Source: WJMB01 sp964581465 (lineage in GTDB: Bacteria > RBG-13-66-14). From it: 9,386 nucleotides of DNA. The position numbers and the translations under genes are program-made. The stretch covers positions 1 through 9,386 of the forward strand of contig CAZOOP010000066.1 of assembly GCA_964581465.1 (NCBI GenBank), read 5' to 3'. This document shows, piece by piece, positions 1 to 5,907 of the stretch. The notes under the pieces were generated by a model that made no database searches, was not told where the DNA came from, and saw only the letters and a program-made list of their open reading frames with translations. The stretch's first letter is position 1, and each line of letters begins with the position of its first letter.

Positions 1-157
1 CTACCTAAAAAGCATCCTGATTGGTCCATGATCGTGTGTGATCCCAAACGTTTTAATACTTGATAATGATGCAGTTATGAGCCGAGTAACAATCGCTGAT
101 GGTCGTTGATTGCAAGCGACTATGCCTGGTAGCTTTCCCACCGAGCACGCCCCTTGT

Positions 158-263
158 AGCCGCCACTTGTTGGCTGCTCATAAGTGACAGGCACATCTGC
201 TACTACACATGTATTATCAGCGGAATACAACCACAACCCGGTCAGAACAGGGTATTCGATCCC
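158..263 (+). repeat. Diverged direct repeat, copy 1 (~106 bp)
   Basis: This stretch aligns end to end with 541-647 with one single-base gap. Identity is roughly two thirds overall, but the matches fall in collinear blocks: AGCCGCCACTT at the start, GTGACAGG, TATTATCA, ATACAACC, and CAGGGTAT followed by CGATCCC at the end. The constant order and spacing of the blocks argue against chance. No function is visible, and the copies carry no conserved open frame. Confidence 0.6.
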
Positions 264-540
264 ATACAGGATTTGACAAATCCGGTAGGATTATCGCTCG
301 TTTATGGACCGGTACTTTTAACTAGGCATCATGTAACCTGATCGGACCAAACCGGGCTGAGTGGGAGCGGCGTGCTGGGCCGTTATTTCCCCATCCCGAC
401 ATACTCCGTATTTAAGCAGGCTCTCATCTTGCAAGCCATTAGTGCTTGTTATTAAGGCACTTATAATCCAGCAGCAGTCTGCTGTAAGGGCATACATAAG
501 TCTGCTGATATCTGGAGCAGCTAAATAACAGGCCCGTCTT

Positions 541-647
541 AGCCGCCACTTTTCAACTGCCCGTTTCGTGACAGGTATCTGATGATCATCACCTCTATTA
601 TCAACAGGATACAACCTCGATCAGGTCCGGTCAGGGTATACGATCCC
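541..647 (+). repeat. Diverged direct repeat, copy 2 (~107 bp)
   Basis: This is the second copy of the repeat at 158-263, starting 383 bp downstream in the same orientation. Its middle part (576-611) also matches 946-980, which ties all three stretches together. It includes the 12-bp palindrome TGATGATCATCA at 580-591, which the first copy lacks. Confidence 0.6.
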
Positions 648-756
648 TTTAACTAATAGATTGTCATTCAATGCGTTATAGCTCATACTGCCGCCATTCT
701 CATGCTATCGATTTGTGGCAATCAACCTCGACCTGTACTTTTACTTTGTGTTACGT

Positions 757-776
757 GAAGCCGAAGGCTGTTGGTC
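757..776 (-). repeat. 20-bp dispersed inverted repeat, copy 1
   Basis: The reverse complement of this stretch, GACCAACAGCCTTCGGCTTC, occurs exactly at 8488-8507 in the other long gene-free region. An exact 20-base match is not expected by chance in a window of this size. The match does not extend beyond these bases. The unit contains a small hairpin (AGCC, GAA, GGCT), and its right part overlaps the terminator-like stem at 766-792. Confidence 0.6.
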
Positions 777-792
777 ACAGCCAAAGTTTTTT
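766..792 (+). terminator. Intrinsic-terminator-like hairpin with T run
   Basis: A perfect 6-bp stem, GGCTGT (766-771) with ACAGCC (777-782), closes a 5-nt loop and is followed by AAAG and six T residues (787-792). This is the form of a plus-strand rho-independent terminator, although the four-base gap before the T run is suboptimal. No gene in the window ends just upstream, so it may end an unannotated small RNA or a decayed gene. A competing 4-bp hairpin (AGCC/GGCT at 759-769) uses the same left arm. Confidence 0.35.
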
Positions 793-927
793 GTACTGAT
801 AGTGGGTGACATGCTAACAGCAGTCTATTGCGTAATTTATAACCTGTATCAGCTAGCCGGCCTGACGAGTTGACGACTTCAGCCGGGTGCTTTTTCATGG
901 CTCCACTCCCAGATGAAGCTATCCAGG

Positions 928-956
928 TTACCAATGTTTGTTTAGTATCTTATGAT
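928..956 (+). promoter_or_regulatory. Possible promoter of the membrane-protein gene
   Basis: TTACCA (928-933, 4 of 6 to the -35 consensus) and TATGAT (951-956, 5 of 6 to the -10 consensus) are separated by exactly 17 bp. Transcription would start near 963, leaving a leader of about 80 nt before the start at 1045. The -10 box lies inside a repeat remnant. This is sequence resemblance only. Confidence 0.3.
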
Positions 957-980
957 AATCACATTCGGTATAACAGGATA
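946..980 (+). repeat. Partial third copy of the direct repeat
   Basis: This aligns with 576-611 of copy 2 with one gap. The shared words are TATCT, ATGAT, ATCAC and a nine-base run AACAGGATA, about 27 of 36 positions. Only the middle of the unit is recognisable. It overlaps the possible -10 box TATGAT (951-956) of the next gene, so a repeat remnant may have been recruited as promoter sequence. Confidence 0.5.
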
Positions 981-1044
981 GGTTATTGTCCACCAGTATT
1001 ACCGGGAACCCCCGACGCCGTCACAGCGTTAACTAGACACCGCC

Positions 1045-1494
1045 ATGCCCAACATCATCCGTCCCGAGGAGCGCCCGCCCTACCCCTGGGCGATGGCCCG
1101 CGTGATCCTGCGCCTGCTGGGCGGCCTGGCCCTGGCCGGGGCCGTCGTCGGCGCGCTGGGTCTGACCTGCTGCCCCGTCCTGGCCTGGTTCCGCCGACAG
1201 CCCTTCGAGCTGGGGGTTTGGAACCCGATCATCTTCGGAGTGTTCTCCGGCCTGCTGGCAGCGGGCGGTGCGGGTCTGCTGCTAATCAAGCGCTGGGCGC
1301 GCTGGGTGATGTTCGTCGCCGGAGTCTACGCAGTCGCCTTCTCGGGCTTCGCCCTGGTGTACAACTCGCTGGCCCGGGTGACGGACTGGACCTGGGCCGG
1401 GGCGGCCATGGCCGCGATCCTGCTCTCCTACGCGATGTACATCCCCTTCAAACCCGCCTTCGGACCCCGCCCACACCACGGCGCTGTTGACTGA
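1045..1494 (+). CDS. Small four-helix membrane protein, unknown function
   Basis: This 149-residue protein belongs to no family I recognise. It has a short basic N-terminus (about 1-18) and four hydrophobic stretches at roughly 19-40, 60-81, 86-107 and 115-133. The second and third are separated by a short Lys/Arg/Trp-rich loop (IKRWARWV), which suggests a cytoplasmic turn. A Cys pair lies at residues 42-43. Third codon positions are GC-rich, as in the neighbours, which supports real coding. No good ribosome site precedes the ATG at 1045. A second ATG at 1093 would remove only the polar N-terminus, so the start is uncertain. The gene ends inside the promoter of the next gene, which therefore need not depend on it. 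Confidence 0.7.
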   Translation: MPNIIRPEERPPYPWAMARVILRLLGGLALAGAVVGALGLTCCPVLAWFRRQPFELGVWNPIIFGVFSGLLAAGGAGLLLIKRWARWVMFVAGVYAVAFSGFALVYNSLARVTDWTWAGAAMAAILLSYAMYIPFKPAFGPRPHHGAVD

Positions 1495-1516
1495 CTCCGG
1501 ACCGAGGGGCTATACT
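1487..1516 (+). promoter_or_regulatory. Near-consensus sigma-70 promoter for the TPR gene
   Basis: TTGACT (1487-1492) and TATACT (1511-1516) each match five of six consensus bases and are 18 bp apart. The expected start near 1523 gives a leader of about 34 nt containing the ribosome site at 1541-1547. The -35 box overlaps the end of the upstream gene, so promoter and coding sequence share bases. It is the best promoter candidate in the window. Confidence 0.6.
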
Positions 1517-1540
1517 CGCAGGCGTCGGTAACCAACCACA

Positions 1541-1547
1541 AGGGGGA
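1541..1547 (+). promoter_or_regulatory. Ribosome binding site that sets a GTG start
   Basis: AGGGGGA lies nine bases before the GTG at 1557. It is a good match to a purine-rich Shine-Dalgarno sequence at suitable spacing, and it supports GTG rather than an internal ATG as the start of the TPR gene. Confidence 0.6.
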
Positions 1548-1556
1548 CAGATCAAC

Positions 1557-2294
1557 GTGGAAGAAACCAGCGATCGTATCGGCGCGGCGCGTCGGCTAAT
1601 CGAGCGGGGACAGTACGTCGAAGCGCTCAACGAACTGCGCATGGCCGTGGGTGAGGGCAAGACCTACGCCGACGTCTTCAACCTCATCGGCATGTGCCAC
1701 TCCCTGCGTGGGGAGTACGAGAGCGCGGCGACTTACTACCGCAAGGCCCTAGACCTCAACCCGGACTACGAAGAGGCCCGGCTGAACCTGATGATCACGC
1801 TGAGCGACCTCGGCCGTTACGACAACGTCGAAACCGAGATGCACAGGCTCTACGGCTCCGTCGGTGAGGAAGGCGGGCACAGCATCCAACCGGCCCTGGC
1901 CTCGCGCCTGGCCAACGCCTACCTAGATCTCTCCCAGCTCGAGTTCCAGGCCGGACGGCTCAAGGAGTCCGAGCTGCTTATCGACGCAGCCCTCGAGCTC
2001 GCCCCCCAGTACCCGGACATCCACGTCTTCCGCGGCAAACTGATGCGCCGCTTCGGCCGGATGGACGAAGCCGGCGAGACCCTCAAGAAGGCTCTCGAGA
2101 TCAACCCCAAGTACGGCAAGGGCCACCTCGAACTGGGCATCGTCTACTTCGGCGCCGGGGAACTGGAAAACGCCAAGGAGCACCTGCGCAGCGCCAAGCT
2201 CCTCGATGAATCCACCGGCCGCACCGTCGATCTCTACCTGGCCTACATCGAACGCAAGAGCAAGGAAGAAGTGGGGGATCAGGACGAGGCCTAA
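1557..2294 (+). CDS. Cytoplasmic TPR-repeat protein
   Basis: This 245-residue protein is built almost entirely of tetratricopeptide repeats, helix pairs that bind other proteins. A degenerate first repeat covers about 4-34. A canonical one covers about 38-71 (the pattern with NLIG, a short turn, then YYRKALDLNPDY), and a weaker one follows it. Clear repeats then follow at about 118-151, 153-186 (ending KALEINPKY) and 187-220. The tail is short and acidic. There is no signal peptide or membrane segment, so it should act in the cytoplasm. The GTG start is supported by a ribosome site and promoter just upstream. The next gene in the same direction is a TPR lipoprotein, 191 bp away, and a shared process is possible. 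No enzymatic domain is visible and the binding partner is unknown. Confidence 0.85.
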   Translation: MEETSDRIGAARRLIERGQYVEALNELRMAVGEGKTYADVFNLIGMCHSLRGEYESAATYYRKALDLNPDYEEARLNLMITLSDLGRYDNVETEMHRLYGSVGEEGGHSIQPALASRLANAYLDLSQLEFQAGRLKESELLIDAALELAPQYPDIHVFRGKLMRRFGRMDEAGETLKKALEINPKYGKGHLELGIVYFGAGELENAKEHLRSAKLLDESTGRTVDLYLAYIERKSKEEVGDQDEA

Positions 2295-2415
2295 CCAGTG
2301 CCCCGATCGCACAACGGCCTACACCGGCTTTTCTTAATCTCAGTGTGGACGGTCCGATTCTTCCCCCAGCAGAGCCCGACCAACACAGTTTTCACCGATA
2401 AAGTCGCTTTCCGAA

Positions 2416-2431
2416 CCGCTCGTAAGAGCGG
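2416..2431 (+). other. GNRA-capped hairpin in the lipoprotein leader
   Basis: CCGCTC (2416-2421) pairs with GAGCGG (2426-2431) around the loop GTAA, which as RNA is a stable GNRA tetraloop. It lies 54 bases before the ATG at 2486 and has no T run, so it is not a terminator. It may stabilise the message or limit translation. It would also occlude initiation at the upstream in-frame GTG at 2435, which favours the later start. Confidence 0.35.
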
Positions 2432-2485
2432 GTAGTGCTTGAGGACCAACCCAACCCGATTACAACGGGAGCCCCCGAGAACCCG

Positions 2486-3304
2486 ATGAGCCAAACCAAC
2501 CACCAGCCCAGGCGCACCGCGAGCGTCGTCTCGCTTCTCTCCCTGGCCGCCCTCCTCCTCGTCGGCTGCGGCGTTGAGCTGCCCGACCTGTTCAGTCTCA
2601 GCGCCAAGGAATGGTTCGAGATGGGCGGCCGCTACTACGACGAGGGCGACTACGAGACCGCGGCGATCTGTTTCGAGAACGCCACGGTCTATCCGGAGAA
2701 CCTGACCTACGTCGACGATTCCCAGTTCTACCTGGGGATGAGCTACTATATGGACGAGATGTACCTGGACGCCCAGGCCATCCTCGAGGATCTGGCCACG
2801 GGCTTTCCCAACTCGCCCTACACCGACGACGCCCGCTACTACATCGGTCGCTGCTATCTCGAGCGCTCTCCGGGTTTTCAGCGTGACACCTCGATGCTCG
2901 ACCAGGCCCTGGGAGAGTTCCGCCGCACTATCAAGCTCTACCCCGGCTCCGAGCTGATCCCCGAGGTCGAGGACGCCATCGCCGAGACCCGGGAGATCCA
3001 GGCCCGCAAGCTGGACAACATCATCTACATCTATCGGCGGATGGATCACCCCAAATCGGTGATCCTCTACGCGGACAAGCTCATCGGCGAGCATCCGGAC
3101 AGCGGTTACGCCGCCACGGCGCTCTGGCGGCGCGGCGAGGCCCTGCGCGAGCTGGGAGACTACGCCGCAGCCCGGGCCGACTTCCAGCGCATCCTCGATG
3201 AATACCCGGAGCACCCCTACGCCGCCGACGCCCGCTCCAGCCTCGGCGCTATCGGTTACGACTCGACAGAATCGGCTACGACATCGGAAAGCGGCGAATC
3301 CTGA
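2486..3304 (+). CDS. BamD/YfiO-like TPR lipoprotein
   Basis: From the ATG at 2486 this gives 272 residues, close to the usual size of BamD, the lipoprotein of the BAM complex that helps fold outer-membrane beta-barrels. A lipoprotein signal peptide is plain: basic start (QPRR), hydrophobic core, lipobox LVGC with Cys28 as the lipidated residue. Gly at +2 would allow sorting to the outer membrane under the E. coli rule. TPR-type helix pairs follow from about residue 40 to 256, including a DDARYYIGRCYL stretch, ALGEFRRTIKLYPGSE near 141-156 and a final repeat at about 208-245 with YPEHPYAADA. The tail is Ser/Thr-rich. An in-frame GTG at 2435 would add 17 polar residues ahead of the signal peptide and lacks a spaced ribosome site, so ATG was preferred. 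It may instead be a generic YfiO/YbgF-type TPR lipoprotein. The BamD assignment rests on architecture and is moderately sure. Confidence 0.8.
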   Translation: MSQTNHQPRRTASVVSLLSLAALLLVGCGVELPDLFSLSAKEWFEMGGRYYDEGDYETAAICFENATVYPENLTYVDDSQFYLGMSYYMDEMYLDAQAILEDLATGFPNSPYTDDARYYIGRCYLERSPGFQRDTSMLDQALGEFRRTIKLYPGSELIPEVEDAIAETREIQARKLDNIIYIYRRMDHPKSVILYADKLIGEHPDSGYAATALWRRGEALRELGDYAAARADFQRILDEYPEHPYAADARSSLGAIGYDSTESATTSESGES

Positions 3305-3338
3305 TTCATTACCGCCCGATACTACCCGACGACGATAA

Positions 3339-3358
3339 ACCGGCCCCGCGGGGCCGGT
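3339..3358. terminator. Bidirectional terminator between convergent genes
   Basis: ACCGGCCCC (3339-3347) pairs perfectly with GGGGCCGGT (3350-3358) around a two-base centre, giving a very stable GC stem. It sits 34 bases after the plus-strand lipoprotein stop and 28 bases after the minus-strand small lipoprotein stop. Flanking bases are only modestly T-rich (CTTGTT on plus, TTTATC on minus), so termination efficiency is uncertain, but position and stability fit a shared terminator. Confidence 0.7.
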
Positions 3359-3386
3359 CTTGTTAGTGCGAATAGGAAGGGACGGC

Positions 3387-3779
3387 TCAGCGGCGCGAGC
3401 CGCAACGCTCCAGGAGCAGCCGTTCCAGTTCGGCCTCGGTGATCCCCCGCTTCTCGGCGGCCTCGGCGAGCCAATCCACATAGGCTGCATCGGCTTCCTC
3501 GGGGGACAGCTCCCCGGCGGCGACGGCGGCGGCGGTCTCGGCCAACAACCGGCTCTGCTCCTCCAGCAGGCCCTGGAGCTCCGCGAGGACGGCGACGCCG
3601 GGCGGCAGCCCCTCGACCAAGCCAGCGAGGTCCTCGGCGACGGCGGCTTCCTCGTCAGCCGTATTCACCTCGGCCGCGGACTGGGCCTCGACCACCGTGC
3701 TATCGTCGGGATCGTCGTCGCAGGCCGCTGTCAGGACCAGGCAGGCTGTCAGCGGTAACCAGAGATGGCTGTTATGCAT
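3387..3779 (-). CDS. Small Ala/Glu-rich lipoprotein, unknown function
   Basis: From the ATG whose first base is 3779 the protein has 130 residues. It opens with a hydrophobic signal sequence ending in the lipobox LTAAC, with Cys20 as the lipidated residue. Asp follows at +2 and +3, which in E. coli would favour retention in the inner membrane. After an acidic linker (about 21-50) come Leu/Ala/Glu-rich helices, likely coiled coil, at about 64-88 and 92-125. A second Cys lies near the C-terminus (126). A longer start at 3788 is less likely, because the AGGGG ribosome site would touch that ATG while it sits nine bases before the one chosen. The gene stands alone, convergent to the BamD-like gene. 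I do not recognise a family; it could be a periplasmic coiled-coil spacer or chaperone-like lipoprotein. Confidence 0.65.
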   Translation of the reverse strand: MHNSHLWLPLTACLVLTAACDDDPDDSTVVEAQSAAEVNTADEEAAVAEDLAGLVEGLPPGVAVLAELQGLLEEQSRLLAETAAAVAAGELSPEEADAAYVDWLAEAAEKRGITEAELERLLLERCGSRR

Positions 3780-3788
3780 TTGGAGCAT

Positions 3789-3793
3789 CCCCT
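3789..3793 (-). promoter_or_regulatory. Ribosome binding site of the small lipoprotein
   Basis: AGGGG on the minus strand. Spacing is zero to the ATG at 3788 and nine bases to the in-frame ATG at 3779, so it supports the second start. Confidence 0.5.
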
Positions 3794-4154
3794 GATGGGA
3801 AGCCGCTGAAAGTGGAGCGAGTTCCAGTCGACAAGGCTCTACACCGAGATGTCTTGCTTTATCGCCGTTGACTGTCGCTCAGCCGATCGTCGTCATACTT
3901 GTTGGTACTTTCCCGGCGTTCATCCTGCTCAAGAAAAGGTCCGGCATAACCTCGACCGAAGAGGACTGGTCGAGGTTGTCCCGTTGGTCCGCTACCGCCT
4001 TACTGCAATCGCTTCCGCGTGTAACTCGCCAGATAACAGGGTGACTGATTGTCACGCACCACTTTAGCGACTTGACTGGAAGGTCCGGTACGGCGAGACA
4101 TTCTCACTCGCAGGACGAGGATGACACACGACCTCGGAAAAGGCGGAAGTACGG
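3794..4154. other. Gene-free spacer with one long inverted repeat
   Basis: About 360 bp between the riboflavin synthase stop and the small lipoprotein leader. No coding frame is convincing. It contains the 10-bp inverted repeat at 3948-3977 and a smaller one at 4041-4055 (GTGAC, five bases, GTCAC). No clear promoter for the small lipoprotein was found, nor a clear terminator for the riboflavin synthase gene. Confidence 0.6.
3948..3977. repeat. Perfect 10-bp inverted repeat, 10-nt loop
   Basis: AACCTCGACC (3948-3957) pairs with GGTCGAGGTT (3968-3977) without mismatch. No T run follows on either strand, so it is not a classic terminator. It could be a protein-binding operator, a processed RNA stem at the 3' end of the riboflavin synthase transcript, or a repeat remnant. 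Confidence 0.5.
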
Positions 4155-4799
4155 CTAGTAAAACCCATGCTCGGCCAGAAAGGCGCGGTCAAGACCGCCG
4201 GGACGCTTCCGCAGCAGCCGATCCAGGTAGCGGGCCAGCAGGTCCACCTCGAGGTTGAGCTCCCAGCCCGGCTTCAATCCACCCAGGGTGGTCGTCCGGG
4301 CGGTGTGGGGGATCAGGCCCACACTGAAGCGCCGCCCCGTCACCTCGATAAGCGTCAGGCTGACCCCGTCCAGGGCCACCGAGCCCTTAGGCGCCAGGAA
4401 GCGCGTCAGTTCGTCGCCGGGCAACTCCGCGGTCAGAACCTGGGAACCCGCGGCGGAGCGCAGCTCGACCAAACGCGCCCGGTCATCGATGTGCCCCTGG
4501 ACCAGGTGACCGTCCAGGCCGTCACCCAGGCGCAGCGCACGCTCCAGGTTGACCCGGCTCCCCACGCTCAACCAACCCAGGTTGGTCCGGGAGAGGGTTT
4601 CGCCCATCGCCTGGGCCGCGAAGAGTGTCGTCGGCGTGCCGATAAGCTCGACCACGGTCAGGCAAGCGCCGTTGACCGCGATGGAATCCCCGACGGCGGC
4701 GCGGGAGGCCGTCGCGGGGGCCTCGATTTCCAGCCGGGACGTACCGCCGGGGACTAGCCGCCGCACGACGCCGACCTCGCTGATGATACCGGTGAACAT
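4155..4799 (-). CDS. ribE: Riboflavin synthase (alpha subunit)
   Basis: This 214-residue cytoplasmic enzyme matches the usual length of riboflavin synthase, which dismutates two molecules of 6,7-dimethyl-8-ribityllumazine into riboflavin and a pyrimidine, the last step of the pathway. The N-terminal MFTGII signature is intact. The first lumazine-binding domain (about 1-97) carries SIAVNGACLTV at 39-49, and GHLVQGHID follows at 97-105. The second domain (about 98-195) repeats the motif as GSVALDGVSLTL and ends with IPHTARTT and NLEVDLLARYLDRLL. Both half-domains are complete, so the protein should be active. The ATG at 4799 is the natural start, with only a weak GGAC ribosome site upstream. 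No other riboflavin gene is in the window, although the gene is often clustered with ribD, ribBA and ribH. I saw no FMN riboswitch in the leader. Confidence 0.95.
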   Translation of the reverse strand: MFTGIISEVGVVRRLVPGGTSRLEIEAPATASRAAVGDSIAVNGACLTVVELIGTPTTLFAAQAMGETLSRTNLGWLSVGSRVNLERALRLGDGLDGHLVQGHIDDRARLVELRSAAGSQVLTAELPGDELTRFLAPKGSVALDGVSLTLIEVTGRRFSVGLIPHTARTTTLGGLKPGWELNLEVDLLARYLDRLLRKRPGGLDRAFLAEHGFY

Positions 4800-4958
4800 C
4801 CGTTGTCCAATATTGACTGTTGCAATCCTGCTGGTTAAGTCAAGTCCGTCGTTTCGTCGAATCGCTACTGCAACCTCACATCATCCACCATGATACAGCG
4901 TCTCTTGACGCATTGGGATCGACAAAGTTTTGCAAGCCGTCGACGCCGAGCCTCACGA

Positions 4959-5142
4959 CCCCTCGGCAAAACCGGTCCCGGGCCGAGTATAACGTTGGAA
5001 CGTGCCGGCGGGTAGGCGTTGGCACGTTTCTTGCAGCAGGGCGGGGCGGCCTGCTGGTCGATGCCGACGGCCCCTTCCGCAAGAAACGTGCCAACGCCGG
5101 GTGGTGCCGAGGGGGTTGGGTCGGAGGGGTTTTGCCGAGGGG
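4959..5142. repeat. MITE-like unit with 15-bp terminal inverted repeats
   Basis: CCCCTCGGCAAAACC (4959-4973) is the exact reverse complement of 5128-5142. The 184-bp unit it bounds contains the 84-bp palindromic element at 5015-5098 and an additional core copy AACGTGCC at 4999-5006, which faces the element's left arm. TGCCGAGGGGG also occurs twice at the right end (5105-5115 and 5133-5143). No open frame and no obvious target-site duplication is seen, so a mobile origin is inferred from shape only. It begins 15 bases past the stop codon of the DUF3307 gene, so it could also act on the 3' end of that transcript. Confidence 0.5.
5015..5098. repeat. Palindromic element, copy A (20-bp perfect arms)
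   Basis: GGCGTTGGCACGTTTCTTGC (5015-5034) is perfectly complementary to 5079-5098, with a 44-base loop. The inner 14 bp of the arms (GGCACGTTTCTTGC) and most of the loop recur in opposite orientation at 9310-9386. Read on the minus strand, the loop starts GGAA and CCGTCGG and ends with GGCCGCC and CGCCCTGCT, just as in copy B. No T run follows, so it is not an ordinary terminator. The form fits a REP/BIME-type repeat, a small non-autonomous mobile element or a structured RNA. Confidence 0.75.
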
Positions 5143-5156
5143 GGCTGGAGCCGGAC

Positions 5157-5882
5157 TCAGGGGTAGAGCTTCAGGCCGACCAGCACGGCCCAGATCCCGG
5201 CGAAGAGCAGGCTCAGCAGGTAATCGGCCGGGTAGGCGCCGTTGAAACTGCCGTCGTCGTCTCCGTTACGCCGGGCGATATAGGCCAGGGCGATGGGCGG
5301 CAGGACCGCCGGGGCCAGGAAGAAGGGGTGTAGTTGGACGGCCGGCACCACGCAGGCGTAGACGACCAGCCCGCAGAAGACCATGCTGTAGCGGTAGTAG
5401 GTGCTGAAAACGTCGCGGGTGAAGCGCTTGCGCAGGCTGCGATTGATGAAGTTGACCAGGATCATCGTCACGTAGGTGGCCAGCAGCATCCCGGAGATCA
5501 GGTTCACCAGGTAGTCGTCGTGCCAGAGGTCGGCCAAGGTTCCGGTGAGCCAAGCGTTGGGGCTCAGGTGGGAGAATATGATCGCTATCAGGGCCAGCGA
5601 AGCGAAGTGGGTGAATTGGTCGAGGACGAAGCCCCGGACGCCGGATTTCTTGACTTTATCGAAGTAGGCGTGCCCGACCTGAAGCAGGACCACCGCCAAG
5701 ATGAACCAGGGGGAGTGCAGGTAGGGTAGGCAGAGCGCCAGGGTGACCACGAGGTGGATTCCGGCGTGGAGGAAGACCCCCCAGCGCTTCTCGTAGCGCA
5801 CGCGGAAGACGCCGTCGGTCTGCAGCGGGTAGTCGGCGATGAGGAAGGCCAGCAGCAGACGGTAGAAGAGGGTTGGATTCAT
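5157..5882 (-). CDS. DUF3307 family integral membrane protein
   Basis: This 241-residue protein is predicted to span the membrane about seven or eight times, at roughly 5-20, 36-55, 58-74, 90-106, 125-147, 165-182, 187-203 and 220-239. The first half carries the conserved DUF3307 pattern: a first helix with IADYPLQTD (Asp17), a His-containing second helix (His39, His43), HAYFDKVKK (His71, Asp75) and LDQFTHF (Asp88, Gln89, His92). These buried polar residues suggest metal or proton handling, but the biochemical role of the family is unknown to me. The ATG at 5882 lies 22 bases after the stop of the cyclase gene, with no Shine-Dalgarno sequence between them. Co-transcription and perhaps coupled translation are therefore likely. 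That makes a functional link to the membrane-bound cyclase plausible but unproven. A palindromic element follows its 3' end. Confidence 0.8.
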   Translation of the reverse strand: MNPTLFYRLLLAFLIADYPLQTDGVFRVRYEKRWGVFLHAGIHLVVTLALCLPYLHSPWFILAVVLLQVGHAYFDKVKKSGVRGFVLDQFTHFASLALIAIIFSHLSPNAWLTGTLADLWHDDYLVNLISGMLLATYVTMILVNFINRSLRKRFTRDVFSTYYRYSMVFCGLVVYACVVPAVQLHPFFLAPAVLPPIALAYIARRNGDDDGSFNGAYPADYLLSLLFAGIWAVLVGLKLYP

Positions 5883-5893
5883 GGAAGAATGAT

Positions 5894-5907
5894 TAGCGCC
5901 GGCGCTA
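5894..5907. repeat. 14-bp perfect palindrome at the cyclase stop codon
   Basis: TAGCGCCGGCGCTA is self-complementary and includes the TAG stop of the cyclase gene. It fills much of the 22-base gap before the DUF3307 gene. It could form a short GC stem in the bicistronic transcript. There is no T run, so it is unlikely to end transcription. Confidence 0.4.

Larger units (their letters stand above)
1..1044. other. Long gene-free region with diverged repeats
   Basis: I see no credible gene here. The open frames are short, lack ribosome sites and resemble no protein family I know. Base composition is visibly less GC-rich than in the coding part. The stretch holds two diverged ~106-bp direct repeats and part of a third, a terminator-like hairpin at 766-792, a small perfect hairpin at 269-283 (GGATTT, GAC, AAATCC), a 12-bp palindrome TGATGATCATCA at 580-591, and a possible promoter at 928-956 for the first gene. 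No tRNA cloverleaf or CRISPR pattern was found. Confidence 0.7.
4800..5156. other. Gene-free spacer with nested inverted repeats
   Basis: About 360 bp between the riboflavin synthase start and the DUF3307 stop. The riboflavin-proximal half (4800-4958) is AT-richer and has a short hairpin (GCGTC, TCTT, GACGC at 4898-4911) but no convincing promoter hexamers. The other half is occupied by the nested inverted-repeat structure at 4959-5142. No open frame here looks coding. Confidence 0.6.

Noticed and set aside
247..263. tRNA T-loop-like sequence (GGTATTCGATCCC)
   Set aside because: The stem and loop lengths are wrong for a T arm and no acceptor, D or anticodon arms could be placed around it.
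318..614. Minus-strand open frame of about 98 codons
   Set aside because: It lies across part of a diverged direct repeat, has no ribosome site, and its translation resembles no protein family; the frame seems accidental.
870..1490. Plus-strand open frame of about 206 codons overlapping the membrane-protein gene
   Set aside because: Its first part is spacer and the rest is an Arg/Pro/Gly-rich shifted reading of the gene at 1045-1494, typical of a shadow frame in GC-rich DNA.
2291..3490. Minus-strand open frame of about 399 codons
   Set aside because: It mirrors the plus-strand BamD-like lipoprotein gene, which has a signal peptide and TPR pattern; the antisense product has no recognisable domain.
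4041..4055. CRP-like cAMP-receptor site (GTGA...TCAC)
   Set aside because: The half-sites are seven bases apart, not six, and the outer bases do not fit; no convincing site was found before the cyclase either.
4800..4960. FMN riboswitch upstream of riboflavin synthase
   Set aside because: The conserved RFN blocks could not be found in the leader on the minus strand.
5015..5098. CRISPR repeat or ordinary intrinsic terminator
   Set aside because: There are only two copies, far apart and in opposite orientation, with no regular spacers, and no T run follows the stem.
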